From positions 62,001 to 126,000 of the forward strand of contig JANCYW010000018.1 of NCBI GenBank assembly GCA_026184775.1: a stretch of 64,000 bases of DNA, in the 5' to 3' direction. Position 1 is the stretch's first letter, and every line of letters begins with the position of its first letter. A model generated the notes under the pieces. That model was not told the origin of the DNA. It did not search any database and saw only the letters and a list, made by a program, of their open reading frames with translations. The DNA is from Cyanidium caldarium (taxonomy: Eukaryota > Rhodophyta > Bangiophyceae > Cyanidiales > Cyanidiaceae). The position numbers and the translations under genes were made by a program. Shown here in pieces: positions 9,362 through 18,481 of the stretch.

Positions 9362-10423
9362 ATGTCTGTGGTAGGGCGCTCTCTCCGTCGCATGCGGTGG
9401 ACGCGGGCTGTTCCATCGAGTTGGAGGCGGTATTGGTCTGGCGGCAGGGCACCGCGCAAGCGAGTGCGCATTGTGGAGGTGGGTCCGCGGGATGGACTGC
9501 AAAACGAGCGGGTGATAACGACGGGCGATAAGGTGCGGCTGATCGAGCAGCTGGCGGTGGGGGCCGGCTTGCGCACGGTGGAGGTGGGCAGTTTCGTGTC
9601 GGCGAAACGGGTGCCGCAAATGGCCGACACCGGTGAGCTGTGGCGTCAGCTGCAGGGCGTGCTGCCGTCCAAGGTGTTGGAGCGGATGCAGTTGCCGGTG
9701 CTGGTGCCCAACGAGCGACACCTGGAGCGGGCGCTGGAGGTCGGCTGTCGGGAGGTGGCGGTGTTTGTTTCGGCCAGTGAGGGGTTCAGCGTGGCCAATT
9801 TGGGTTGTTCTATAGCGGAGAGTTTGCAGCGCGTCGAGCGGGTGTTCCAGCGAATAGCGGAGCTGCACGAACTGCTGCGGCCGCGGGTGCGCGCGTACGT
9901 ATCGTGTGTATTCGAGTGCCCATACGACGGGCCGGTGAAGCCGGAGGCCGTGGCGCAGGTGGCGCAGCAGCTTCTGCGAATGGGTTGTTACGAAGTGTCG
10001 CTGGGCGACACCATCGGCGTCGGCACGCCGGGCAGCGTGATGCGCCTGCTGGACACGCTGCTCGAGGGCGATGCCGCCACTGCCCATCCGTACGCGGTGC
10101 ATTTTCACGACACGTTTGGCACGGCGCTGGCCAACATTGAGTGTGCCATTCGCGAGTACGGCATTGCGGTGGTGGACAGTGCAGTGGGCGGTTTGGGCGG
10201 CTGCCCGTTCGCGCCCGGCTCGTCGGGCAACGTGGCCACCGAAGACGTGGTGTACATGCTGCGCGGCATGAACGCGCTGGAGGAGCCGGTGGATTTGAAC
10301 GCACTCGTGCGCATTGGTGTCTGGGCGAACGGGCTGTTTGGGCGCGGCACTCGTTCGCGGGTGGCACAAGCGATGACGTCGCGCAGTGCGGCGGCCACGC
10401 AGCCAGCCGCAGTTTCACACTGA
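9362..10423 (+). CDS. HMGCL: hydroxymethylglutaryl-CoA lyase, probably mitochondrial
   Basis: Cleaves HMG-CoA to acetoacetate and acetyl-CoA, the last step of leucine degradation and of ketone body formation. About 353 residues from the ATG at 9362, beginning with an Arg/Ser/Trp-rich mitochondrial presequence of about 30 residues. The TIM barrel starts with VEVGPRDGLQNE (metal-binding Asp and catalytic Arg). The metal-binding HxH is in VHFHDTFG, and the catalytic-Cys loop reads VGGLGGCPFAPGSSGNVATEDV, almost identical to the family consensus. Length is close to that of human and bacterial enzymes, so it looks intact. It diverges from bL32m; 280 bp downstream a converging AAA ATPase gene ends. 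No glyoxysomal C-terminal tripeptide is present (it ends AVSH). Confidence 0.93.
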   Translation: MSVVGRSLRRMRWTRAVPSSWRRYWSGGRAPRKRVRIVEVGPRDGLQNERVITTGDKVRLIEQLAVGAGLRTVEVGSFVSAKRVPQMADTGELWRQLQGVLPSKVLERMQLPVLVPNERHLERALEVGCREVAVFVSASEGFSVANLGCSIAESLQRVERVFQRIAELHELLRPRVRAYVSCVFECPYDGPVKPEAVAQVAQQLLRMGCYEVSLGDTIGVGTPGSVMRLLDTLLEGDAATAHPYAVHFHDTFGTALANIECAIREYGIAVVDSAVGGLGGCPFAPGSSGNVATEDVVYMLRGMNALEEPVDLNALVRIGVWANGLFGRGTRSRVAQAMTSRSAAATQPAAVSH

Positions 10424-10703
10424 AAGAGACTGGCAGGGGAGCGTGCGCCAGTCGCGGTGGGGATGTGGAGCGGGAGCCGCGGTCACTGACGATGACGACC
10501 AGAGTGTTGCTAACTTGCAAGAGGATTACTATGTACAGCGAAGGGGCGTAAAGAAAGGGCATGTTGTCGGTCGCCCCGTCGGGGTTTCGGTCAGCGGATG
10601 GCCGATGCCCCGCCTGTCGGCGTCGACCAGCTCAGTTGCCGGGCGTCAGCCACCGAGACCTCGACGGAACTCATCGGGCAACGGCTCGCTCTCGGCCAGC
10701 CGC

Positions 10704-13349
10704 TCAACCGTCCTCCATTCGAGTGAGCGCACCAGCACGGAAGCGCGCATACATCTCCAGCACGGCGGCACTGCTCTGCGGCTGCAGGCGTGCTCGCGCC
10801 TGCTCCAAATGTCGCAGCGAAACTGCATGGGCGTGTTCGGGATCCTCGGCCATGGCGATCAGGCAGGACTCCCGCACCAGCGCCGCCACCTCCGAACCGC
10901 TGAAGCCGTCAGTGCAACCAGCTATCCAGTGGGCGGCATCGGTTGTCGGGACGTCCAACGGCACATCGCGCAAGTGGATCCCGGCAATAGCCGCGCGTTC
11001 GTCGCGATCTGGCAGGCCCACATACACCAACTGGTCAAACCGGCCCGGCCGCAACAGCGCCGCATCCAACAGATCCGGCCGATTGGTCGCGCCCACCACA
11101 ATCACGTCGGTCAGCGTCTCTGCACCGTCCATTTCGGTGAGCAGCTGGGCGAGCACGCGTTCCTCGGCGCTGGCGGCGGAGCTACTGCCCGCGGCACCGG
11201 CCGATGAGCGCTGAGTGGCCAGCGCGTCCAGCTCATCGAAGAAAATGATGGCGGGTGAGGCCTCGCGGGCCCTGCGGAAGAGACGACGCACCGCCTTCTC
11301 GCTATCGCCCACATATTTGCTGTACAGCTCGGGACCTTTGACGTGAAAAAAGTTGGCCGCACTGTCGGTGGCCATCGCCCGCGCCAGCAGCGTCTTGCTG
11401 CAACCGGGCGGTCCGTACAGCAGCACGCCGCGCGGCGGTCGCATGCCCAGCTCCGCGAAGAGGCGCGGAAACCGCCGCGGCAGTTCGACGGCATCCATGA
11501 GGGCGCGCTTCGCTTCCGCCTGGCCACCGATGTCGTCCCAGTGCACTCGAGGCACTTGTGCGAGCATTTCTCGCAATGCACTGGGGCGTGACGCCACCAG
11601 CGCCCTCTCGAGTTGGTCTTCGCCCACCGATGGGATCTCATTGGCACCAATTCGGTCGCTCGCCGCTTCGACTGCAAGCGCACATGCTCGGCGCCAGAGC
11701 GCTTCCACATCAGCACCCACAAAGCCGTGCGCTGCAGCGGCCACGTTGCGCAGCACAGACAACCGGCCGCGGTATCGCTCGCCCGCAAGACGCTGCAACA
11801 GCTCGGCACGCTCCCGCGCATCCAGAGCGCCCAGTTCGAGTTCCCGATCGAACCGCCCGGGGCGCCGCAGCGCCGGATCGATGCTCTGCAACTGGTTGGT
11901 CGTGCCTATCAGGAAAACGCCGCACGGCTCTCTGGGCGCCTCACCAGCCACACTGCCATGGTGCCGGTCATTCGGCTGCTCAGGTCGGTCCGTTGGCCGG
12001 TCGACGCACAGCGAGTCTATGGCGCGAATCAAAAGTCCGATCAGCCGCTGCCCGCGGCGGTCGTCGACGTGGAGCCAACGCTGCCGCGCCATCACGTCCA
12101 CGTCGTCCAGCACCACCACACACGGGGCGCGCGCAAGCGCCCTCTGGAACGTCGCCAGAAGCGTTCGCTCCGCCTCGCCGGGGGGCCCGCCGAGAATCTC
12201 CGGCCCACTCACGCATTCGACGGCCACACCCGCGCTCCGCGCCATGGCCACCGCCAGCAGTGTCTTACCAGTGCCGGGCGGGCCGTGTAGCAGCACACCG
12301 CGCGGGCGGCCCAGCCGGGCGTCGACGTGACTGCCGCCTGACCCTAACAAGGCCACTTGCATCATGTCGGCGATCTCGCATTTCTGCCTCTCCAGCCCGG
12401 CAACGAACGCCAGAGTCGCCCCGCTGTATCGAACATCGAAAATGCTGCGGGCCGCGTCCACGTCAGATTCGTCCAGGCAGATGCGCACCTGCGTATGCCG
12501 GTCGATGACCCAAGCTGCCCCGCTGTTCTCGTCAGCGGTTGCCGGCGACTCGCTGGGGGCGTCACCGCGCCGACCGGCGGCCCGCACCACCCGCAACGCG
12601 ATGGATGCACCGCCCAGCGCGATGCCCACGAAGCACGTGCCGATTGTGAACAGACGCCCTGTATACCGCCAGGGAAGCGCCTCCGCGATACCGCTGCTCT
12701 CCAGCCGGCCGACGAGCACTTCATCGCGGATTGTAGAAGGCTTGACCGGCGTCAGCGTCACCCCCGCCGCCGTTGCACCCAGTGCAAACGGCATCGGCGC
12801 AAAGACGTTCGGTCCGCCACGGCAGTGGAGCACCTGGAATAGTGCATCCGTTGCCGTCGGCGCCCCGGAGGCATGCGCTGACGGCTCGCGCTCTTCAATG
12901 AGCACCGCATAGGTGTTCTCGTCTACGGCGACAAACTGCTCAGGCACCGCTGCAGAGACCCATAGCCAGCAAGAGACCTGCGTGGTGGGCATGTTGCTTG
13001 CTACGTCATTCCGTCCCAGCGACAGCTCCCGAAAAGCAGCAGCGGTGCTGGCAAGAACGTCATTTTCCGAGCCTCGGGCGGCCGCCCTCTGACCTGCTCG
13101 CCGGGTGGTCACACCGCCGGAAGAGCCACCGTTACGCTCCGGCGCCACCAGCACCGATGCGCCCACCACAAGTTCCGCATTGTGCGCCACGAGGCACTCC
13201 GGCGCCACCACGCAGAGACCCCGCGAACACAGGAGCGCGTCCGGGAGCGCGCCCCTTCGACGCCCCTTGATGAGTTTGTCGATGCGTACCAGCTGCAGTC
13301 GTTGAATGGCTGACCAACGCGCTGATGGCGCTCTGTCCAGAGGATGCAT
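10704..13349 (-). CDS. double AAA+ ATPase of the AFG2/Drg1/SPATA5/CIP111 group
   Basis: Cdc48-like type II AAA ATPase. The family releases factors from pre-60S ribosomes (Drg1/AFG2); plant CIP111 is a relative. About 881 residues from the ATG at 13349. D1 has Walker A GPPGTGKT near residue 360; D2 has GPPGCSKT near 650 with Walker B IIFFDELD. The CSK form of the D2 P-loop, and the linker PSALREMLAQVPRVHWDDIGG before D2, are hallmarks of this group rather than of Cdc48 itself. Two oddities are visible. The D1 Walker B reads VVLDDVD, with Asp where the catalytic Glu is usual, and the N-domain contains a hydrophobic stretch (LFTIGTCFVGIALGGASIAL) that could be buried or membrane-associated. D2 has the usual arginine-finger region NRPDLLDAALLRPGRFD. 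Confidence 0.85.
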   Translation of the reverse strand: MHPLDRAPSARWSAIQRLQLVRIDKLIKGRRRGALPDALLCSRGLCVVAPECLVAHNAELVVGASVLVAPERNGGSSGGVTTRRAGQRAAARGSENDVLASTAAAFRELSLGRNDVASNMPTTQVSCWLWVSAAVPEQFVAVDENTYAVLIEEREPSAHASGAPTATDALFQVLHCRGGPNVFAPMPFALGATAAGVTLTPVKPSTIRDEVLVGRLESSGIAEALPWRYTGRLFTIGTCFVGIALGGASIALRVVRAAGRRGDAPSESPATADENSGAAWVIDRHTQVRICLDESDVDAARSIFDVRYSGATLAFVAGLERQKCEIADMMQVALLGSGGSHVDARLGRPRGVLLHGPPGTGKTLLAVAMARSAGVAVECVSGPEILGGPPGEAERTLLATFQRALARAPCVVVLDDVDVMARQRWLHVDDRRGQRLIGLLIRAIDSLCVDRPTDRPEQPNDRHHGSVAGEAPREPCGVFLIGTTNQLQSIDPALRRPGRFDRELELGALDARERAELLQRLAGERYRGRLSVLRNVAAAAHGFVGADVEALWRRACALAVEAASDRIGANEIPSVGEDQLERALVASRPSALREMLAQVPRVHWDDIGGQAEAKRALMDAVELPRRFPRLFAELGMRPPRGVLLYGPPGCSKTLLARAMATDSAANFFHVKGPELYSKYVGDSEKAVRRLFRRAREASPAIIFFDELDALATQRSSAGAAGSSSAASAEERVLAQLLTEMDGAETLTDVIVVGATNRPDLLDAALLRPGRFDQLVYVGLPDRDERAAIAGIHLRDVPLDVPTTDAAHWIAGCTDGFSGSEVAALVRESCLIAMAEDPEHAHAVSLRHLEQARARLQPQSSAAVLEMYARFRAGALTRMEDG

Positions 13350-13577
13350 CACCCGCGGTTTCCTCACGTGTGATCTGGAACACAAGGAGACGCTCTCCCT
13401 GACTTTTACCGCTGCCTCCTCATTTCGTCTGGGTGGCGCCGAACTCGCGGCGCGCTCAAGAGCTCGTCGGCGCGGAGACCTTGAAGATCGCTCCGCGCTC
13501 GCATTGGTCAGGGTGTGAGCTCGAGAGAGTTCGGTGATACCGCGCGCCTTTAGGACGCTTCACGTAACGGTTCGACC

Positions 13578-14066
13578 ATGCTAGCTTTTGTAAGCAACGT
13601 TCCTCTGGGGCGTGCGGGCGTTGGGGCCTTGCAACGCCAAACCCACGCAAAATGTTCGGAGTCGGCGTGGGCGCCGGGGCGCACCTCGCTGCGTCGGCAG
13701 AAGAGCTCCCGTGCGGCTCAGCTGCGCCGCGGAAGCTCGCCATCCCGTGAGCTGTGCGCGAGTCTCGTGTCCGTTGCACACACGGCGACACTGGTGTACG
13801 GCATTGTGGTCGGTGCTGGTGGCGTGGGCGCGTTTTTGAAAACGCGCTCCAAGGCGAGCTTGATCAGTGGTCTCGCAGCAGGCGCTCTTCTGGCAGTGGC
13901 TTACGCGCAATCCTCGATTCCGCTCGCTCTGGGCGTGGCGGCAGCGCTCACGGTGGTGTTTGCCATGCGCTACGTGAAGACCAAGAAAATGATGCCCGCT
14001 GGGGCTCTGGGCATGGTGTCTGCCGCCGCGGCAGTGCTGTTTATCGTGGCGCTGAATGCGGCTTGA
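13578..14066 (+). CDS. TMEM14/FAX family membrane protein, probably plastid
   Basis: Small membrane protein of the Tmemb_14 family; plant FAX proteins export fatty acids across the plastid inner envelope. 162 residues from the ATG at 13578. The first 65 or so residues are basic, Ser/Arg-rich and poorly conserved, as in a transit peptide. After this come four short hydrophobic helices with the family's Gly-rich core (YGIVVGAGGVGAFLKTRSKASLISGLAAGALLAVAY) and the TKKMMPAG turn before the last helix. A single Tmemb_14 module without N-terminal repeats resembles FAX5-7 or TMEM14 as much as FAX1. The stop codon is only 13 bp from the converging SOUL gene's stop. Plastid versus mitochondrial location is inferred from the leader alone. 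Confidence 0.8.
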   Translation: MLAFVSNVPLGRAGVGALQRQTHAKCSESAWAPGRTSLRRQKSSRAAQLRRGSSPSRELCASLVSVAHTATLVYGIVVGAGGVGAFLKTRSKASLISGLAAGALLAVAYAQSSIPLALGVAAALTVVFAMRYVKTKKMMPAGALGMVSAAAAVLFIVALNAA

Positions 14067-14079
14067 GGCACTGTTCCGC

Positions 14080-14811
14080 TCACTGGGTACCGGGTTGCGG
14101 TGGCGCAACCTCGGCGTCACCATCCAGCTCGATGAGAATCTCGTTCCGCTTCATCCACGGGATCGTCCAAGGAGGGTTGTAGCGGGCGAGCATCCACCGG
14201 GCCTCGTCGAGCGCCTTGGGCTGGCCAGCCATCGGCAGCGACTCTGCCGCGAGCCGTTCGAAGAACCGCTTGGCCACGGGCACGCAGCGTTGCAAGTCGG
14301 TGCTGCCACTAAAGACCATCGTCGCTATCAGTCTGGACGGCACTTGTCGGAGGTGCACGTGGTCATCGGTCGGCCGCGGCGCCTGCTCCACCTTTTGGTA
14401 CTTGCGCGGCAGCACAAACGCCAAACTCTCTCCTTGGCGAGCACTCGTCGGCGCCGACTGCACTGGCGCCGTCATAGCCACCTGCTCCGGCGCTGACGTC
14501 ACTGGAGCCGTCATAGCCATGGGCTCAGGCGTAGACGTAACCGGTGCGGTCATGGCAACCGACTCTGATCCCCCGCTGACGGCGGCCACGTTAGACGGTT
14601 TTCCAAACACTCCAATGTACCGCGCGAGGAGGCGGAACGCGTCCGTGTTGAATTGCGAGGGTGACCAGCGTTCGCCGGCCTCGTACAGCTCGCTCGCCTG
14701 TACCTCCGCGACCACACACGGCGCGTACTTGCGAATCTCATAGTCCTTCGTTTGGCGGAGCACCTCGTACTGGGCCGTCTCCACCGTGACTCTGCCCAGG
14801 ACGATTCCCAT
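14080..14811 (-). CDS. SOUL haem-binding protein
   Basis: Member of the SOUL/HBP family, which binds haem or other tetrapyrroles; plant and algal members work in tetrapyrrole trafficking or haem turnover. 243 residues from the ATG at 14811, which starts directly with a domain-like sequence (VTVETAQYEVLRQTKDYEIRKYAP) and no obvious transit peptide. Diagnostic are YEIRKY, FRLLARYIGVFG, the MTAPV motif, FVLPRKY and the C-terminal ARYNPPWTIPWMKRNEI. The MTAPV motif occurs three times in a row at about 11-residue spacing (residues near 85-118), whereas many SOUL proteins have one or two. The upstream 37 codons lack an ATG apart from non-ATG starts, so the short form is chosen. Next to CPP1 and Tat genes it forms part of a plastid-flavoured cluster. 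Confidence 0.88.
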   Translation of the reverse strand: MGIVLGRVTVETAQYEVLRQTKDYEIRKYAPCVVAEVQASELYEAGERWSPSQFNTDAFRLLARYIGVFGKPSNVAAVSGGSESVAMTAPVTSTPEPMAMTAPVTSAPEQVAMTAPVQSAPTSARQGESLAFVLPRKYQKVEQAPRPTDDHVHLRQVPSRLIATMVFSGSTDLQRCVPVAKRFFERLAAESLPMAGQPKALDEARWMLARYNPPWTIPWMKRNEILIELDGDAEVAPPQPGTQ

Positions 14812-15071
14812 CGTTACGTGCGGGCACCGAAGTGAAAAGCATGAAAAGGAAGCGCGTGAGCCCGAAAATTCCGCCGCGTGTAAAATGAACGACCGGAAAC
14901 TCTGGGAAAATGCCTTTTCCATTGGTCAACGAAACTAATTTTGCAAATTATTCTTTTCAGCCAAATGCATTTTCCTGCGGAAAACCACCGTGGACATAAC
15001 CCGCACTTTATCTTGCGGCATAACCGCAGTCGCAGGCCACTGCCGTCCATACTCGATGCGCCGCTTCGGTA

Positions 15072-15971
15072 TCACCGCACGTCTGCCTTGTCAGTGTGAC
15101 GGCGTCGCATGCTGTACACGCGTTTCTTCAGGGTCTGCAACGTCTCCTCTAGCTGGGATATTTGCTGCGCCAACGCTTCCACGGCGTCCCCGTCGATATC
15201 CACATCCTCCCCGTCTGCAGAGGCTTCGCCCTCTGGCGATGCGCTCTGCAGCTGCTCTCGTTGTCGCTTCGCCTCGGCATACTCGGGCACAGGCGGCGCC
15301 TGCTGTGGATCATTCAGGCGCCGTAGCTGCTCCAGAAAGTTTGTCCGACTTGCACCACCGCCCGTGACGATGTCCTGCTCCAGACCGTTTTTCGAATGCT
15401 CCTTGGGCTCGGTCACGCTCAGACTCTCGGCAAGCTCGGCAGCGGCATCTGTGCCCACAGATGCATCAGCGTCAGCAGCGTCCTCATCGCTGTCCGCGGT
15501 ACCCCCCAGGCGCCGAGGCTTCTCGCCACGTATCGCGTCGTTAAACTCGTCTCGCACCTTCAGCAGTTGCTCTTGCGCCTCGTAGTACTCCTCACCCAAC
15601 GAATCGGTGAGACCATCGCGGGCCTCCTGCGCAGCCCGGCGCAAGTCTCCGATCAGGCGACCCAGGTACTGCGCCGTCTCGTAAAGCTTCGTGGGCCCCA
15701 GGAAAATCCAGGCCATAATCACGACAACCACCACCTCAGGTGCTCCCACCCCGAGAAAGCCTCCGTCTCCAAGGAGATTGGCTGACGTGCGCAGGGCCCC
15801 CGAGCCTTTGAGCCGCGGCCGACGCTGCAGCAGCGCTTGCCGATCCAGCGGCGCTCCCCAAAAGGTGCTGACAGCGTGCGCCCGGCGTTTCACGTGCCAC
15901 CGCCCTTGGCCTCGGGACTGCGCGCGGCGCCATTGGGTATAATGGCTCAGTGACACTGCTGGCACGAACAT
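15072..15971 (-). CDS. twin-arginine translocase subunit, TatB/Hcf106-like, plastid
   Basis: Thylakoid membrane subunit of the Tat pathway, which moves folded proteins into the lumen. 299 residues from the ATG at 15971. A basic transit-type leader of about 65 residues precedes FLGVGAPEVVVVVIMAWIFL, the single membrane helix with the conserved membrane Glu, then the hinge GPTKL and an amphipathic helix (YETAQYLGRLIGDLRRAAQEA). The long charged C-terminal region with coiled-coil character fits TatB/Hcf106 better than the short TatA/Tha4. The last residues hold a leucine-heptad coil (LEETLQTLKKRVYSM). It is divergent from the CPP1-like gene with about 150 bp between starts, so both plastid genes may share regulation. 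Confidence 0.85.
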   Translation of the reverse strand: MFVPAVSLSHYTQWRRAQSRGQGRWHVKRRAHAVSTFWGAPLDRQALLQRRPRLKGSGALRTSANLLGDGGFLGVGAPEVVVVVIMAWIFLGPTKLYETAQYLGRLIGDLRRAAQEARDGLTDSLGEEYYEAQEQLLKVRDEFNDAIRGEKPRRLGGTADSDEDAADADASVGTDAAAELAESLSVTEPKEHSKNGLEQDIVTGGGASRTNFLEQLRRLNDPQQAPPVPEYAEAKRQREQLQSASPEGEASADGEDVDIDGDAVEALAQQISQLEETLQTLKKRVYSMRRRHTDKADVR

Positions 15972-16123
15972 GGAGGGCGAAAACGGTGTGCCACCTCCGA
16001 AAACCCGGTCGGGTAAGGCCGCTATCCGGAGCGCGCCGTGAATTTTGAGGGCGATCGTCGGCGGCTCCGCGGTGTGCGGCCAAACTGTCCGAACCTGCCG
16101 TTGGTGTGCGTGGCCGCTCTCTC

Positions 16124-17128
16124 ATGACGTCCCTGGCAAGTCATTGCGTTGCGTGGGTGGTCAATGCGGTGCCTTTATCTGGTAGATGTAATGGGGCGCT
16201 GGGGGGATGCAGGCGTGAGGTGCCGCGGAATTTCTTCTCGCGGCGTGTGGCCGTGAGGCGTTCAGAGGCGGGCGCCGGGCGAAGGCGACCGCTACAAGTG
16301 CGTGCGTTGTTTGGGCTTCGTTGGCCCGGCAGCGGAGACTCGTCGTCGCGGCGATCGAGGCGCTCAGGGCGTGACGGCAGCGGTGGTGGTGGTGGCAAGG
16401 GCGGCGGCAGCGGTCTGAGCAATCCGTACCGCGCGCTTGGCGTTACGGAGAACGCCAGCTACGAGCAGATCGAGGCGGCGTACGAGGCGTTGCGAATCAA
16501 GTACGCAGACGATTCCAAGCAACTGACCAAGCTGGAGATTCTGAAAGACCGCATCTTTGATGATCAGCTGCGACGCCGCCTCGAGGGCACCATGGAGGGC
16601 ATCGTCAAGGAGTCGCCGCTGGAGAAGCGCCTTCGCGAGGAGCCGCGCTGGAAGTCGACCTGGTTTGGCCGCGCCATTCTGAACACCCTGGAGACGTTTC
16701 AGGGCATCGTGCAAATGCCCGACCGGAGCTACCTGACCAAGACGAGTGTGCTTTTTGGATTCTTAGGGCTGCTGGGCCTGTTCATCCCTCGCTTCGCTAC
16801 CAGTGTGCTGCCGCTGGCGTTTCTGGCCAGCCTCGGCTTCCTATACAATCGCGGCACACCGGACGTGCGACGCGACGAGTTTGGTCAAGTCGGCGAGGTG
16901 CGGCCGGCCAAACCGAAGGAGGTGCTGAAGAGCGTCTGCATTGTGTTCGTGATGGGCGGGCTCGGTTTCGCGCTCGGCCGCGGATTCATCAGCCTGCTAG
17001 GGATCGGGGAGGCGGCGGCGAGCGGCCTGTTACCCGCATGGGTACATCCGAACGGCATTGTGAGTTTGTTCATCAATGTGGGCATGTGGATCGCTAGCAC
17101 ATTCTTCATCGTCCAGAAGAGCGTATAA
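16124..17128 (+). CDS. CPP1-like plastid protein with J-like domain (DUF3353)
   Basis: Chaperone-like membrane protein; in plants CPP1 stabilises protochlorophyllide oxidoreductase and is linked to plastid import. 334 residues from the ATG at 16124 (upstream extension is from a GTG only). A basic Gly/Ser/Arg-rich transit peptide of about 100 residues leads to a J-like domain (NPYRALGVTENASYEQIEAAYEAL ... DRIFDDQLRRRLEG). The HPD tripeptide of true J proteins is absent, as expected for this family. Four hydrophobic segments follow (FGFLGLLGLFIP, LPLAFLASLGFLY, VCIVFVMGGLGFALG, IVSLFINVGMWIASTFFI), matching the cyanobacterial and plastid DUF3353 arrangement. The gene ends 114 bp from the converging rhomboid gene. 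Confidence 0.86.
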   Translation: MTSLASHCVAWVVNAVPLSGRCNGALGGCRREVPRNFFSRRVAVRRSEAGAGRRRPLQVRALFGLRWPGSGDSSSRRSRRSGRDGSGGGGGKGGGSGLSNPYRALGVTENASYEQIEAAYEALRIKYADDSKQLTKLEILKDRIFDDQLRRRLEGTMEGIVKESPLEKRLREEPRWKSTWFGRAILNTLETFQGIVQMPDRSYLTKTSVLFGFLGLLGLFIPRFATSVLPLAFLASLGFLYNRGTPDVRRDEFGQVGEVRPAKPKEVLKSVCIVFVMGGLGFALGRGFISLLGIGEAAASGLLPAWVHPNGIVSLFINVGMWIASTFFIVQKSV

Positions 17129-17242
17129 AGCATCGCGGAAGACGAGGCTTGCGGCGCGCATTCGACAGGCAGCGTGGCACTCCAGTCGCGAAGGAGCGTT
17201 TGCCAGTCAGACTGGTACGCATCGCTGCAGCATGGCCATGAT

Positions 17243-18481
17243 TCAGGCCCGCTCGGAGTGGTTCGCGCCGGCGATCCACTCCACCAGTGCCGGCACCGCC
17301 TTTTCCGTGCCCGACTGGAGGGCAAACTCTACGTCCCGCTCTTCGAACCCCATCTCGCAGAGCTCGGACGCCAAGCGCGAGTCGATCACGGCCCGCGCCA
17401 TGTCCACGTCGCCGTCGCATTCGGCGAGAGCGTTCATTGCGTCCTCGACCGGGTAGCCGAGGCGAATCATGAGCTCCTCGGATGACTCCTCCTCCTCGTC
17501 CTCCACCTCCATCACCACCGCCTGCGCCTCCGCCGCCGAGCCGAGCCGATGCCCGCCCGGATACGAGACGTTTGCGTCGTCCGCCGTTTCGGGCTCCCTG
17601 CGCGCCACGACAAACGTCTGCAGCGTGTCTCGCACGCGCGACAGCCAACTCCCCCGCGGCACGCCAGTGCCCTCTGCCCCCGACGTCTGACGCCACTGAG
17701 AGCGTCTGTTCGCGCCTGACTCACTGGTCACGGAGCTCCACACATGCTCGCCCTCTCGCCGCGCCCAGCCCGGTACGTACCGCGACACCGTCTCATCGGC
17801 GCGTCGGGAGCACTCGGCACTGAGTGGTCGCCGAATCCCATGCGGCAACCAGCCTCTCACGTACACAAAGCCCGCGAGCAGGCCGCCCAAGTGTCCGTAA
17901 AAGCTCACTGCCGGCAACAGCAGCTGCAGCAACACCAACAGCACTACCGGATATAGACGAACCGGGCATGGCACCAGGCCCAGCACCAACAATATCTCGT
18001 CGGCCGCGTGGTTGCTCGCCTCCACCACCAATAACGAAAATAGCACACCCGACAGGCCCACCGCACAACCGCGCCCCCAGCCGATCAGCGCCAGCAGCGG
18101 CCCGCGTGACGCCTCCGACGCCGCCGGTAGCAGCTGGGTCGCCAGCGCGGTCACCGAACGCGCCAACGCCACGTGCAGCACCCCGCCCGCCACCATAAAC
18201 AACACCGTCAGGTACAGAAACGTGGTGGTGCCCACTCGGCGCTCCAGCGGCGAGGCAAACTCCAGCCAAGTTATCGCATTGAACACGATGTGCAACAGGC
18301 CGAGGTGAAACACCGCCGCCGTGAACACCCGGTACGCCAGCTGCCACAGCGGCGCATCCGGATCCAGGCACACCCGGCGCAAGCTCTGCCCGAACAGGAC
18401 ACCAGACACAAAGGTGCCCCCACAAATGAGCAGCATAAGGCGGGCCGCAAAGGGAGTGCGCTCCAATAGGTCGGATGACAT
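17243..18481 (-). CDS. rhomboid intramembrane protease with C-terminal UBA domains
   Basis: Intramembrane serine protease of the RHBDD1/plant RBL13-15 type, probably in the endomembrane system, where such proteins take part in ubiquitin-linked membrane protein turnover. 412 residues from the ATG at 18481. Six hydrophobic segments occupy residues 1-210. The catalytic dyad is present: Ser about 144 in AVGLSGVLFS and His about 197 in FYGHLGGLLAG. The HIVFNAITW helix supplies the usual Asn, and LE at the loop start (ASPLERRVGT) fits the family. Two UBA-like three-helix units occupy the C-terminus (ELMIRLGYPVEDAMNALAECDGDVDMA and ELCEMGFEERDVEFALQ), after an acidic linker. Two consecutive UBA repeats are noteworthy; plant RBL15 has one. 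It diverges from Pol iota with about 130 bp between starts. Confidence 0.85.
   Translation of the reverse strand: MSSDLLERTPFAARLMLLICGGTFVSGVLFGQSLRRVCLDPDAPLWQLAYRVFTAAVFHLGLLHIVFNAITWLEFASPLERRVGTTTFLYLTVLFMVAGGVLHVALARSVTALATQLLPAASEASRGPLLALIGWGRGCAVGLSGVLFSLLVVEASNHAADEILLVLGLVPCPVRLYPVVLLVLLQLLLPAVSFYGHLGGLLAGFVYVRGWLPHGIRRPLSAECSRRADETVSRYVPGWARREGEHVWSSVTSESGANRRSQWRQTSGAEGTGVPRGSWLSRVRDTLQTFVVARREPETADDANVSYPGGHRLGSAAEAQAVVMEVEDEEEESSEELMIRLGYPVEDAMNALAECDGDVDMARAVIDSRLASELCEMGFEERDVEFALQSGTEKAVPALVEWIAGANHSERA

Noticed and set aside
9203-10369. Upstream extension of the bL32m frame over the HMG-CoA lyase gene
   Set aside because: The bL32 domain and leader are complete from 9202; the rest is antisense to a clear enzyme gene.
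13565-13580. GGTTCGA-like sequence suggesting a tRNA T-loop
   Set aside because: No matching acceptor, D-arm or anticodon arm around it; it abuts the FAX gene start.
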